From positions 1 to 31,806 of the IMG/VR virus record IMGVR_UViG_3300026078_000070: a DNA stretch of 31,806 nucleotides. One strand, written 5' to 3'. Source of the stretch: a virus. Under the pieces are notes generated by a model, which was not told the origin of the DNA, did no database searches, and saw only the letters and a program-made list of their open reading frames with translations. Position numbers and translations under genes: made by a program. Below, piece by piece: positions 7,037 to 15,252 of the stretch (position 1 is the first letter of the stretch; each line of letters starts with the position of its first letter).

Positions 7037-7605
7037 AACTACCCACTGACCCCAAGGAGCGTAAGCAGCTCCAGCTCTACACGTTCATGTTCAACTATTT
7101 CCCGGATGCCTGGCTCGAGGTCGTCCGCATTGCGCGGCTCGGCAATGAACAACACAATCCCGGCGAGCCGCTACACTGGGCGCGCGGTAAGTCCACCGAC
7201 CAGATGAATGCAGCGTTCAATCACGTGTTTGACTACGGCACCGGCCAGCGCGTGGACTCAGATGGTGGCTACCATCTCGCCAAGGCAGTCTGGCGGCTAA
7301 TGGCGCAGTTGCAGCTCGACGTGGAGCAAGACCAGCGTGACCAGACGGTCCACTGGACGCCGAAGCCGGAACAATATCAGCACAAAGCCGCTGTCGGGGC
7401 TGACCTTACGTATCCGCTCCCGGCGGGCGCTGACGGCCTGGCGCGGGCGCTCCACGCGACTGCGCAAGCTGCAGCAAGTGGTCCATCACGGCGCGATGAT
7501 TCGCAGACGCCGTGGAATCTTGCTGATCGAGCCTTGCATGCAGACGGACCAACTCCTCCCGCGTGGCCACGGTTCCCGCAAGTGCGGCCACCCTCGAAGC
7601 TGTAG
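7033..7605 (+). CDS. dATP/dGTP diphosphohydrolase-like protein
   Basis: A 190-residue protein whose first 100 residues match the phage dATP/dGTP diphosphohydrolase N-terminal domain family: FNYFPDAWLEVVRIARLGNE, then QHNPGEPLHWARGKSTDQ (about 40-57), then a DSDGGYHLAKAVWRLMAQLQ helix. These are MazG-like all-alpha NTP pyrophosphohydrolase-type domains acting on purine deoxynucleotides. It starts in an ATGA overlap with the membrane-protein gene. Beyond about residue 125 the sequence is Ala/Pro/Arg-rich and lies antisense to the - strand gene 7406-7708, so the C-terminal third may be unstructured read-through. Confidence 0.65.
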   Translation: MKLPTDPKERKQLQLYTFMFNYFPDAWLEVVRIARLGNEQHNPGEPLHWARGKSTDQMNAAFNHVFDYGTGQRVDSDGGYHLAKAVWRLMAQLQLDVEQDQRDQTVHWTPKPEQYQHKAAVGADLTYPLPAGADGLARALHATAQAAASGPSRRDDSQTPWNLADRALHADGPTPPAWPRFPQVRPPSKL

Positions 7606-7708
7606 CCTCATCGCGAGCTTCATGCTTGCGCCAGATGATGCCGGCAAGGGCCGCGGCTGCAATCCAGCCGCGGCTCAGTAGGAGGTCTTGCAGCTCGCCG
7701 AGCCCCAT
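7406..7708 (-). CDS. Small membrane-anchored coiled-coil protein
   Basis: A 100-residue protein with one hydrophobic helix (GWIAAAALAGIIW, about residues 14-26), a charged helix with heptad-like spacing (about 30-80) and a Pro/Gly-rich end. It starts in a TAATG overlap with the preceding - strand gene, which supports coding. It is the last gene of the late cluster and overlaps the 3' end of the + strand diphosphohydrolase-like gene by 200 nt in antisense. The role is unknown; a virion-associated or lysis-accessory membrane protein would fit. Confidence 0.55.
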   Translation of the reverse strand: MGLGELQDLLLSRGWIAAAALAGIIWRKHEARDEATASRVAALAGTVATREELVRLHARLDQQDSTASANHRAVMDHLLQLAQSRGAPAPGRQRPPGADT

Positions 7709-8073
7709 TATGCGAACCCGATCTCGAGTTCAGCGTTCATGGTGATCGACGTCGCGCCGCCGGCGGAACCCGTCAAGAAGTCCGTAGAGTCGAGTTCCTC
7801 TTCGCCATACCAGTCCGCATGGCTGTTCGCCGGGATCGACTCGCCGGCAAAGGCGAACTCAGTGCCCGCTGCGCTGGCGCCAGTCGCGCCAATCCAAAAC
7901 GAGCAGGTAACCGCACTGGTCGATTTGTTCACGACGCGTAGATGGCGAAGGATGGCCCGAGGCTGCGTCAGCGTGACGCCGACGGGGCCGGAAAGCGACG
8001 TAATGGCGGCGTTCACGAGGTTCGTGACGCTCGTCGAAACGGCGCTGTTCACTTTGAATAGGCGATTTTCCAT
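7708..8073 (-). CDS. Hypothetical virion-associated beta-rich protein
   Basis: A 121-residue Ser/Thr/Ala/Gly-rich, beta-strand-predicted protein (for example VVNKSTSAVTCSFWIGATG and ITMNAELEIGFA) without charged clusters. This composition is typical of small structural or decoration proteins of phage tails. It starts 2 nt after the upstream stop with AGGA 7-8 nt before the ATG, and its TAA overlaps the next ATG. It lies just behind the tail-fibre gene, so a fibre-associated or chaperone role is plausible but unproven. Confidence 0.6.
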   Translation of the reverse strand: MENRLFKVNSAVSTSVTNLVNAAITSLSGPVGVTLTQPRAILRHLRVVNKSTSAVTCSFWIGATGASAAGTEFAFAGESIPANSHADWYGEEELDSTDFLTGSAGGATSITMNAELEIGFA

Positions 8074-8075
8074 AA

Positions 8076-8252
8076 CTATTCCTGCGGCGGGCTAGCATCC
8101 GCCTCCGTTGGGACTATTGTAAGATCACCTGAGGCCAAGCCGTCAAGCAATTCGTAGATGTCCGAAACGGCCTTGATCTGGTCGCGTCGGGCCGGAATGG
8201 TGATGTGCTCCACCATCTGTAAAAGCGCATTGGCAAATTCTTTCGAGTTCAT
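8076..8252 (-). CDS. Small hypothetical protein
   Basis: A 58-residue mainly helical acidic protein (EFANALLQMVEHITIPARRD core). The inner ATG at 8252 is preferred because it lies 10 nt after the tail-fibre stop; a longer in-frame version would run back into that gene. There is no motif that identifies it. It sits between the tail fibre and a beta-rich small protein. Confidence 0.5.
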   Translation of the reverse strand: MNSKEFANALLQMVEHITIPARRDQIKAVSDIYELLDGLASGDLTIVPTEADASPPQE

Positions 8253-8262
8253 TATGTAGTAC

Positions 8263-9999
8263 TCAGTTGGGGTAAAGGGGTATCCAGCGTTGCGTTCCAC
8301 CGACCGTCACGCCCAGCCAGGAAGCTGGGCCGCCGCTAGTGCTGCCCGGCTTATTGTTCGTGAAGCCTGATGGATTTTGGGTGCCCGTAGTGGGAGTTGC
8401 GTTGACCGTAAATGCTTCCACGTTGCTGATTAGAAACTTGATGGTGCTCGAGGTGATCGCCATGCTGGGGCCGCCAGAGCCGGTTGCATATATGTTAAGC
8501 GTGCCGTTGGCGCCGATTGCGGCATCAGTCGTGCTACCCGAGCCCACCCACCCGAGTACCGTACTCAATTGGACGACCGCAGTTGGAGTGCTGTTTTTAA
8601 CGATAAGGGCGTTTGCATCTCCGTTCACGTTCACTTTTCCAGTGAACGTGCTGGCGCCAGTTCCCAGGAACGTAAATGAATTGTTGTTAGTCGCGTTGCC
8701 AAGAGCGACGTCGGTCAGTGCAGCACCGGAGCGCGTGAATTGGAGTGCATGATTCGATGTAGTAGAGAGGTCGTCGGAAATTGTCTGTATGACGAACACA
8801 TTCCCGGATGCCAACTGTTCCCAGTACTTTGCATCGGCTGCGGAGCCTGTCGCTTTGAACGACAGAATAGGGAGAGTAGACGAGAGCAGCACTGAGTTTC
8901 GTAACAGGTCAGTAGACCCCGCACCGCCAGCGAATGTGAATTGCACTTCTGATGCAAACACAGAGCCGTTTGAACTCAGGTTCAAAATATCTTGGCGCGT
9001 AACCGACCCTTTCGGGCAAGCTGCGAATGTGAACTTTATCCCGTTCGCTGTGTCGCTGAAATTCTCTGTCGCAGCGATCGAGAAGTCAGCGGCGCTGTTA
9101 GTTGGCCCAGTTGTGCCGTATCCTCTCGAGCCCATCGACCAAAATATGTCGCCTGACAGTGTTGCTGTTGGGGCTGCCAATGTGCCGTTGGCGCGGAAAC
9201 AATGAAAGTTGTTCTGAAAAATACTTCCAGCGGCTCCGTATGAACTCATCCGAAATACTTGATTTGCGGTGTTGTCATTCACCAAATCGAACAGATGCGG
9301 CGCATCCGTGCCGCCGAGCGGGTTAGCGTTGACTACGTTGGTCCCGATGAGGATCGCGGTCCCCTCGGAATATGCAAACCGATGCTGGCGGCTCCATGTA
9401 GGAGTTGCACTGTTATCCAGAGGCGGCAGCACGCGCGGCCGTGGGCGAGCTTGGCGATACCCCGGAAAGCCGCTCGCCGTCGACGCTGTGCCGGCAGGGC
9501 CTTGCGCCCCAGTAGCGCCGCGTTCCCCCTGTGGCCCCCGGAAGCCTTGCTTGCCTCGAGGGCCAGGACGCAAGATGCTGATGCCATCGGCGCCGCGACT
9601 GCCAGCTGTACCATTTGCGCCAGGTGCTCCGGGTATTCCCGGCGGCCCGCGTCGACCAGCGCGGCCAGGTGGTCCCGGCCGGCTGGTGAAGTCGGTTGGA
9701 GGTTGAGTGATCCATGTCCCGTCAGGCAGACGCCGCACAATTCCAGCGGTGCTGAGATTCGCTACTTGAATGACGTTCGGCGGGATGGCTGCGAGCTGAT
9801 TCCAGAGAACAGTGGGCTGAGCGCTCTGCTTTGTTACACCGAGCGCAGCCGCAAGATTCTGTAAAGTAACAACGGTCTTGCCATCGCTGAAAAACAGATC
9901 CGTCCCGAACGTGGCGCCTTCGGTCGCCTGCGGGTTTAACAGAACACTGCGATTTTGGCTCCCGACGACGGGAACCTTGATTTTGTTGTTAATCGCCAC
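8263..9999 (-). CDS. Collagen-like tail fibre / receptor-binding protein
   Basis: A 578-residue protein starting at GTG 9999; residues further upstream belong to another reading of the preceding gene. Residues 1-100 form a virion-attachment-like region. Residues about 108-171 are Gly-X-Y collagen repeats (GPPGRAGRRGPPGIPGAPG and similar). Residues 200-560 are Ser/Thr/Asn-rich beta-structure, as in trimeric fibre shafts and tips. The C terminus ends with a compact WLGVTVGGTQRWIPLY motif. It would bind the host surface. It overlaps the upstream gene by 11 nt. No chaperone-type peptidase domain or obvious depolymerase motif was seen. Confidence 0.8.
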   Translation of the reverse strand: MAINNKIKVPVVGSQNRSVLLNPQATEGATFGTDLFFSDGKTVVTLQNLAAALGVTKQSAQPTVLWNQLAAIPPNVIQVANLSTAGIVRRLPDGTWITQPPTDFTSRPGPPGRAGRRGPPGIPGAPGANGTAGSRGADGISILRPGPRGKQGFRGPQGERGATGAQGPAGTASTASGFPGYRQARPRPRVLPPLDNSATPTWSRQHRFAYSEGTAILIGTNVVNANPLGGTDAPHLFDLVNDNTANQVFRMSSYGAAGSIFQNNFHCFRANGTLAAPTATLSGDIFWSMGSRGYGTTGPTNSAADFSIAATENFSDTANGIKFTFAACPKGSVTRQDILNLSSNGSVFASEVQFTFAGGAGSTDLLRNSVLLSSTLPILSFKATGSAADAKYWEQLASGNVFVIQTISDDLSTTSNHALQFTRSGAALTDVALGNATNNNSFTFLGTGASTFTGKVNVNGDANALIVKNSTPTAVVQLSTVLGWVGSGSTTDAAIGANGTLNIYATGSGGPSMAITSSTIKFLISNVEAFTVNATPTTGTQNPSGFTNNKPGSTSGGPASWLGVTVGGTQRWIPLYPN

Positions 10000-11998
10000 T
10001 GTCTTTGGCCTTCGGCTTTGAACGCTTCGCAACCGCGCCGCGATCTTTGCCGAACATCTCGCGCTGCCCTGGCTTGTACGCACGGCCCGGCGCCAGGGCC
10101 ATGCCAAGCGATTGGCGCGGCTCGATGTCGACCGTATCGCTTCGCGGGATAGCTGGCGCGGGGGCAGCCGTGCGCGCCGCGATGCCTTCCGGCACGCCCT
10201 GGCTGCGCACAGCCGCAACGTCGCTCAATGCTTCACCAAGACGACGCGGCGGCTCCTCGGCGAGCGCGAGGTCACCGGCCATGTGCGCTGGATCGACGCG
10301 AAACGGGATACCCTGCGGCGCAGAGGCCCCCATAGGAGACAGCGACAGACCCAGCGGCGCGGGCTTCTCGACTCCCGTGCTAAGCACGTCGGCCAATGGA
10401 ATGCCGCCTCTGTCGGCTCGTGGCGGCGTAATCGGGCCGTTGTCCGTCGCCAGAGTAAGGCCGCCCGTTGGGTCCGGCGGTCTCTCGCTAAGCGGCGGCT
10501 CCTGCGCGCGGCGGCCGAACGACGGCACGTAGCTTTGTTCGGTCGGGGTCATCTCCCGGCCAAACTTGGCGTTCTGGAAAGCCTCCGACATGGGGTTCAT
10601 GCCGGGCAGCTTTTTGATGCCCGCACCGATGAAATTGTGGACAGCTTGCAGCTTTGTGTGTACGCCTGGTCCGGTGTCGGCGCCGGGTAGTTTCGTCACT
10701 TCGGGGAGTTCGCGCGCCGCCGTTGCGATCACCTTCAGGTTGCCGGTTAGCAGCCCCGGATACTTGTCGTCGAGTGCCCGGAGCTGCTGGGCGTCTATCT
10801 GCCCCCCGCGGCCGATTGCATTCTGGATGTCGTAGGACTTGGCAAAATCTGTGCGCGCGCCTCGGTGTAGCGCCAAAGTCTGCGTGTCGCCCTGTGCGGT
10901 CAAATGACGCTCGGCCATGTCCTCGAGGGAGTCCGCCGCGCTGCGCGCCCCATTCTCACGAAGCCAGCTGACGTCTTTGATCCAGTCTTTTCCGGTGTAG
11001 CTGCCGCTTCCGATCTTGTTCACAATCCGGTCGACGTTGGTTCGCGCTTTCGGCGCCAGAGCGGTAGCCGGATTTTGATCTTCAACCAATGCGCTCAACT
11101 CATTCGCCGCTGCCGTGTCCGGCGGCATATAGCCGAGCTTCTCTGCAACAGTGTCGTACTTCGGGCCTGGCCCTTTGGCGCGGAAAGCCGCGGCGTCGTC
11201 CGCCGAGATTTTCGTCGCATTCGGCAGACCAATTTCCTTGCCAGCCAGCTTCGTCGTGACGATCTGATTCGCCTCGTTCGCGTCGCCCCGGATCGCAGTA
11301 GGTCCAACAATAGACTCCCGCGTTGTGCCAGGAACGCTTTCAGACGGGTTCGACGCCTTCACAACTGAGGGCGGGGCTTGGTAGCCTGCACCGCGCGCCG
11401 TCTCCAAGGGCGTCGCCGTGCTCGGCTTGGCGGCGCCTTCCACTAGGGCAGGAGACTTCGGCGCCTCGAGGCCGGTCGAAGTAAGCTTACTTCCGACCGA
11501 TTCGAGCGCCGCTGCGGCGGGCTCCGCAAACGGTGCCGCTGCCAGCGCTGCGCTGGCGCCGCGGCCTGCCGCTTCGATGTATGGGCGAGCGGCGCCGGTC
11601 TTCTCCAGGCCCGCATTCACTACCTCGCCGACCGGTTTCAGGATCTCCGCCTCTTTCGCAAGCCCCGCCTTCCCACTTTCCGTGTAGGGCTGAGCCGTGA
11701 ACGTCTCTTGTGTTTTCCGGCGGACATCTTCGGCGTTGACAGGCGCCCCCAGCGTCTGTGCCAAGCCCGCAACACCGCCCGCCACTGTGGCGGGTATCTG
11801 GGCCAGGGCGCCTGTTACATGGTGGTACAGGTCCTCAGCACCGCCCACAACCGGGTTATTGAGCAGTGTCGTCGGAGCGGCAGCCGGTGCGGCATCGAAT
11901 ACGAGTTTGCCGCGCTTGGCCGGCGCCGCGACAGGCGGAGCAGCCGGGGCCCCCGGCTCGATCGCGGGCAGGTTGTCATCGTCATACGAGAGCGGCAT
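9989..11998 (-). CDS. Large internal virion (ejection-type) protein
   Basis: A 669-residue Ala/Pro/Gly-rich protein with helical segments. The ATG at 11998 is chosen because it overlaps the upstream stop as TAATG, the pattern used by its neighbours; an in-frame ATG 5 codons earlier is less likely. The central region (about 200-450) looks globular (for example KDWIKDVSWLRENGARSAADSL). The ends are disordered, and the C terminus is strongly basic. Position and composition match the ejected core proteins of podoviruses. No lytic transglycosylase motif was recognised. Confidence 0.6.
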   Translation of the reverse strand: MPLSYDDDNLPAIEPGAPAAPPVAAPAKRGKLVFDAAPAAAPTTLLNNPVVGGAEDLYHHVTGALAQIPATVAGGVAGLAQTLGAPVNAEDVRRKTQETFTAQPYTESGKAGLAKEAEILKPVGEVVNAGLEKTGAARPYIEAAGRGASAALAAAPFAEPAAAALESVGSKLTSTGLEAPKSPALVEGAAKPSTATPLETARGAGYQAPPSVVKASNPSESVPGTTRESIVGPTAIRGDANEANQIVTTKLAGKEIGLPNATKISADDAAAFRAKGPGPKYDTVAEKLGYMPPDTAAANELSALVEDQNPATALAPKARTNVDRIVNKIGSGSYTGKDWIKDVSWLRENGARSAADSLEDMAERHLTAQGDTQTLALHRGARTDFAKSYDIQNAIGRGGQIDAQQLRALDDKYPGLLTGNLKVIATAARELPEVTKLPGADTGPGVHTKLQAVHNFIGAGIKKLPGMNPMSEAFQNAKFGREMTPTEQSYVPSFGRRAQEPPLSERPPDPTGGLTLATDNGPITPPRADRGGIPLADVLSTGVEKPAPLGLSLSPMGASAPQGIPFRVDPAHMAGDLALAEEPPRRLGEALSDVAAVRSQGVPEGIAARTAAPAPAIPRSDTVDIEPRQSLGMALAPGRAYKPGQREMFGKDRGAVAKRSKPKAKDSGD

Positions 11999-13458
11999 TA
12001 CTCTTCCGTCCAAGTGGCTGTCCGGCCACCCACGCTGACGCGGGTTCCATTCGGCACCTTGCCGCGCGCCACGGCCTCATTGAACTGCGCCTCATCTTTG
12101 AATGACATGGCGGGCGTCCCCGCCGTAGCAACGGGGGTAGTTGGCGCAGCGCCGGCAGGAGCGGGCGTAGTTGCCCCTGACGCACCCGGCGCTGCGCCGC
12201 CTGCTGGAAGCCCGAGGAACGAGCGAAATTTGTCGGCGATGGTCGGTTCCGGTGCTTTTGTCTTCGCAAGCGCGCTCTGAACATCTTCCACCGTGAACGG
12301 GATAGCCGTCTGGATTGCCTGGAGGTTCCGGTGCAACGCAGCTTTCTGAGTTGCATTGAGCGAAGCTGTATCGTCCCACGACTGCAAGCCGTTTTCCAGC
12401 ACTTGGCGAGCCTCTGCCAATTTCATGAAACGATTCGCAACTGTGTCGCCAGGAAGCAGTTTCACGCGCTCCATGGAGTCAACGTAGGCCTGATTCGCAA
12501 CGCGCCCTGAGTTGTCGACAATTGCGAGATTCTGCGACAAGCCGCTCAACATGGTGTTGAGGTTTTTGTCCTCTTCCGGCGTAACGGCCGTCGCCGCGTT
12601 GCGAACCAATGCCTCGACCGGCGTGTGACCTGCCTTCAGATCTGCGAATAGGCCGGCCGTTGAGTTGCTCGGAGCGCGTACGATATTCGCCAGGGCGGTC
12701 GCACCCTGAAGACCGGCGTTCATGGAGTTCTGGAAGTAGCGCGATGTCACCGCGCCCATGGGCTGCGGCGAGTTGGGGTCTTTCGGGCCGCCCGTTGTGA
12801 ATGTCGCGACGCGGTTCCCGTTTTCGTCTAATTTTGGACTGCCGTCTGGGTTCGTCGCCCACTGGTACGGAGTCGGCCCCTTACCGCCGCCGGGCATTTC
12901 GGCCTGCGCGTTGTGCAGATTGGCGGTGCCGTGCGCGGCGTCGGCTTGTGCCTGCATCAAGCCGGCTTTCGCCGGAATGAGTGCTTGCCCCAGGGGTGTG
13001 GTTGTGACGCCTTGCTCTGGATGCAGGATGTTGGTCGCAGCTTCGCCGGCCGCCGTCGGCCGAATGATGCCCGTTTCTTTACCCTCGGCCGCGAGATGCC
13101 GCGCCACAATCGCATCGGGAGTCGCCGGGTTTACGATTGTATTATACGAGCTGTTGAGCTGGTTTCCGTGAACGCCCGCTGTGAACTCTTCTGGTTTTAC
13201 GCCGGCCTGCGCCGCGAGGGCCAACGCCTGGCCGAGCTTCGACTGGCCTTCCGGGCTTGCATCCGGGGCTGCAGCAAACACTGATGTTGCATTGCCAATG
13301 TTACGCAGCGCCTCATTTTTCGCCAGGCGCTCTTGCGCCAAAGCAATGGCCGCTTGAGTATTGGCGCCGAGAGATTCGCCCTGCGCTTCTGCCACGGCAG
13401 CCGGCAGCACTCCGCCGCCAGTCAACGCCGCTCCGAGCTGATGAAAACCGCTTGCCAT
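11998..13458 (-). CDS. Internal virion / ejection-type protein
   Basis: A 486-residue Ala/Gln/Asn-rich, mostly helical protein starting in a TAATG overlap. It ends with a Pro/Ala linker followed by a small C-terminal module (SFKDEAQFNEAVARGKVPNG, then a VSVGGRTATW strand pair) that recurs at the C termini of phage virion proteins. It lies in the block of helical virion proteins after the tail hub, as in P22 gp7/gp20/gp16 or T7 gp14-16, so ejection into the host envelope during DNA delivery is the likely role. Confidence 0.6.
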   Translation of the reverse strand: MASGFHQLGAALTGGGVLPAAVAEAQGESLGANTQAAIALAQERLAKNEALRNIGNATSVFAAAPDASPEGQSKLGQALALAAQAGVKPEEFTAGVHGNQLNSSYNTIVNPATPDAIVARHLAAEGKETGIIRPTAAGEAATNILHPEQGVTTTPLGQALIPAKAGLMQAQADAAHGTANLHNAQAEMPGGGKGPTPYQWATNPDGSPKLDENGNRVATFTTGGPKDPNSPQPMGAVTSRYFQNSMNAGLQGATALANIVRAPSNSTAGLFADLKAGHTPVEALVRNAATAVTPEEDKNLNTMLSGLSQNLAIVDNSGRVANQAYVDSMERVKLLPGDTVANRFMKLAEARQVLENGLQSWDDTASLNATQKAALHRNLQAIQTAIPFTVEDVQSALAKTKAPEPTIADKFRSFLGLPAGGAAPGASGATTPAPAGAAPTTPVATAGTPAMSFKDEAQFNEAVARGKVPNGTRVSVGGRTATWTEE

Positions 13459-14150
13459 TACGCCACCGTCCCGGCGAGACTGCCCAAACCGTTATCGGCG
13501 TAGACGCCCGCTCCGCTTTTCGGAATCTTACCATACTTGCTCGCCCCGCCGCCCAGGCTGGGGCCGTACCCTTGCCCGGCACCGCTAAGGAAGTCGCCCG
13601 CCGCGCTGAGCCACGGATTTGCGCGAACTGCCTGCTCCTGCAATCGTGCAAGATTCGCCTGACGGCTCGAAGTGTCACTGATCAACCCCAGTTCGCTCGA
13701 GGCGCCGCCGAGCTGCAGATTGTTCTGCAACTGCGTGAGCTGTGGCGCATCCGTCGTCGACATCTGATCAGCCAAGGTACGTCCAAATTGCGTGTCGCTC
13801 TGCTGCGCGCTCGCCGCAGCGTCTGCATACGCTTTGCTGGCGCCGGCCACATTCGGCTGAGATGCATTTTGCGTCGGTGCAGCGCGGCGCAACGCCTCGA
13901 GGTATTGCGCCTGCTGTTTCTGCTTATTGGCCGCCAGGTTTTCTGTTTGCTGCGTGGCCGTATCTTTGATTGTCCTCTGGACGATCTGATTCGCCTGCTC
14001 GCGGTTTTGCCCCTGCTGTTTGATGCTGTCGGCCGCGATTCGATCCTGCCGGCGCAAGGCCTGATTCTGTGCATATGCATTGACGCCTGCACCTGCAGCG
14101 GAAGCTGCGCCCGCAACAAGCGCTCCAGTGCCAAGGGCGTAGCCGCTCAT
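13458..14150 (-). CDS. Internal virion / ejection-type protein with coiled coil
   Basis: A 230-residue protein. The N terminus is a small-residue hydrophobic segment (LGTGALVAGAASAAGAGV, about residues 6-23) that may insert in membranes. It is followed by a long Gln/Ala/Arg coiled-coil region (about 28-95) and a Gly-rich tail. It starts with an ATGA overlap and ends in a TAATG overlap. The architecture resembles small ejected virion proteins of podoviruses. The specific function is unknown. Confidence 0.6.
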   Translation of the reverse strand: MSGYALGTGALVAGAASAAGAGVNAYAQNQALRRQDRIAADSIKQQGQNREQANQIVQRTIKDTATQQTENLAANKQKQQAQYLEALRRAAPTQNASQPNVAGASKAYADAAASAQQSDTQFGRTLADQMSTTDAPQLTQLQNNLQLGGASSELGLISDTSSRQANLARLQEQAVRANPWLSAAGDFLSGAGQGYGPSLGGGASKYGKIPKSGAGVYADNGLGSLAGTVA

Positions 14151-14605
14151 ACTGTCAACTCCTTGAATCGCTCAACTACTCCCGCGCCGATACGGAATAC
14201 ATCTTCCGCAGGGTGGAATATGGAATCTTCCAGCTCGTCAATGTTCCGTGAATTCGTCGGGTTCGGATGATATGTCGAACCGTAGACATCCGTCAGTGCT
14301 TCGAATACCGTCTGAAAGTACGGCACTGTCATAACCTCAAACGGCGCCTCGACGAAACTCTGCATGTCTTCCGAAATAAGTCGAATGCGGCCAGAATCGA
14401 GCGTGACGCGATGCCCCAGTTTGTGGGCGCGGCCGATGAAGTACGTTCCACGTGGAACGAACATTTCTCGAATGTACCAGCCCGGCGTAAAGCGATGCGA
14501 TACGGGCATGTCCGCTTCACCGAGCCCCTTCTGACGGTAGAGATACGCCAGGGCGCCAAGCTTCTCTGGCCACGTGAGGTCGAGACGCTGCATGATCTCA
14601 CTCAT
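14147..14605 (-). CDS. Cupin-like protein in the ejection block
   Basis: A 152-residue protein. Residues about 35-120 read as a small jelly-roll: REMFVPRGTYFIGRAHKLGH, then SGRIRLISED, VEAPFEVMTVP and a final VYGSTYHPNPTN strand. This is the strand pattern of phage cupin proteins, in which the first strand carries PAGT/PRGT and the last carries HxN/HPT. Only one or two histidines remain, so metal binding is uncertain. It overlaps both neighbours by 4 nt (ATGA). It may be structural rather than catalytic. Confidence 0.55.
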   Translation of the reverse strand: MSEIMQRLDLTWPEKLGALAYLYRQKGLGEADMPVSHRFTPGWYIREMFVPRGTYFIGRAHKLGHRVTLDSGRIRLISEDMQSFVEAPFEVMTVPYFQTVFEALTDVYGSTYHPNPTNSRNIDELEDSIFHPAEDVFRIGAGVVERFKELTV

Positions 14606-15252
14606 CCCAAACTCCCCGGCGTCGACCCACCGCTGCCGCCAAGACTGCCCAGGCTGCCTGCAGGAGCGCCATACAGCGCTGCCCGCGCCGAGCCAGCGTA
14701 GACCCCGCGGCGAAGGGCCGCCGCTGTGTTCATATTCGTATAGTTCGTCGCCACATCCCCAAACACGTTTCCGAGGCCTTGCGCGGCATTGGTTGCTTGG
14801 GCGTTCCCAATATTGGCGCGCAGGCCGTTGGCGGTCTGAATAGCCGCGTCGCCGATGTCGCCGCCGCCCTGCGCCAAGCTGATCTCTTGCTGTCGCGTCG
14901 TCTCGTCGGCCGCCTGGAGCTTCGCTACGGAGCCTTGGACTTGCTGCTGGGCGTTGAGGGTGCCCCGCTGCATGTCTTGACTGAGGAGTTTCCCAGCATC
15001 AACAGCCGCCGAGCCTCCGGTGAGGCCAGATCGAGCGAGGGCGAACTTATTGTTCCGGCCCGCAATAGCCTGTTGTCGATTGAGTTCCGTCTGATACTGC
15101 CCCTCAAGGGCGCTTTTGTACTGGTCATATTGCGCTCCGCGGTTCGCGAACGCCGAATTGATGTTCTGAACGTTCTGTGCAATCTGGGCGGCACGCTGCG
15201 CCTCTTGCGCCTGAGCAGCTGCGGCTGCATTTCCCGTGCCACCGAAACACAT
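14602..15252 (-). CDS. T7 gp14-like internal virion protein
   Basis: A 216-residue protein starting at ATG 15252 (TAATG overlap with the preceding gene). Its Met-Cys start, Ala/Gln-rich helical N-terminal half (AAAAAQAQEAQRAAQIAQNV), long coiled coil and Gly/Ser tail match the general form of T7 gp14-like internal proteins, which are ejected first and help form the channel through the outer membrane. Similarity is by composition and gene order (directly after the gp13-like gene), not by clear motif. Confidence 0.6.
   Translation of the reverse strand: MCFGGTGNAAAAAQAQEAQRAAQIAQNVQNINSAFANRGAQYDQYKSALEGQYQTELNRQQAIAGRNNKFALARSGLTGGSAAVDAGKLLSQDMQRGTLNAQQQVQGSVAKLQAADETTRQQEISLAQGGGDIGDAAIQTANGLRANIGNAQATNAAQGLGNVFGDVATNYTNMNTAAALRRGVYAGSARAALYGAPAGSLGSLGGSGGSTPGSLG

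Noticed and set aside
8263-9999. Diversity-generating retroelement acting on the tail fibre
   Set aside because: No reverse-transcriptase gene, template repeat or C-lectin-type variable end is visible in the window.
13257-14270. + strand ORF of 337 codons in the ejection-protein region
   Set aside because: It runs across the boundaries of several tightly coupled - strand genes and is Arg/Leu/Ala-rich antisense sequence without domain features.
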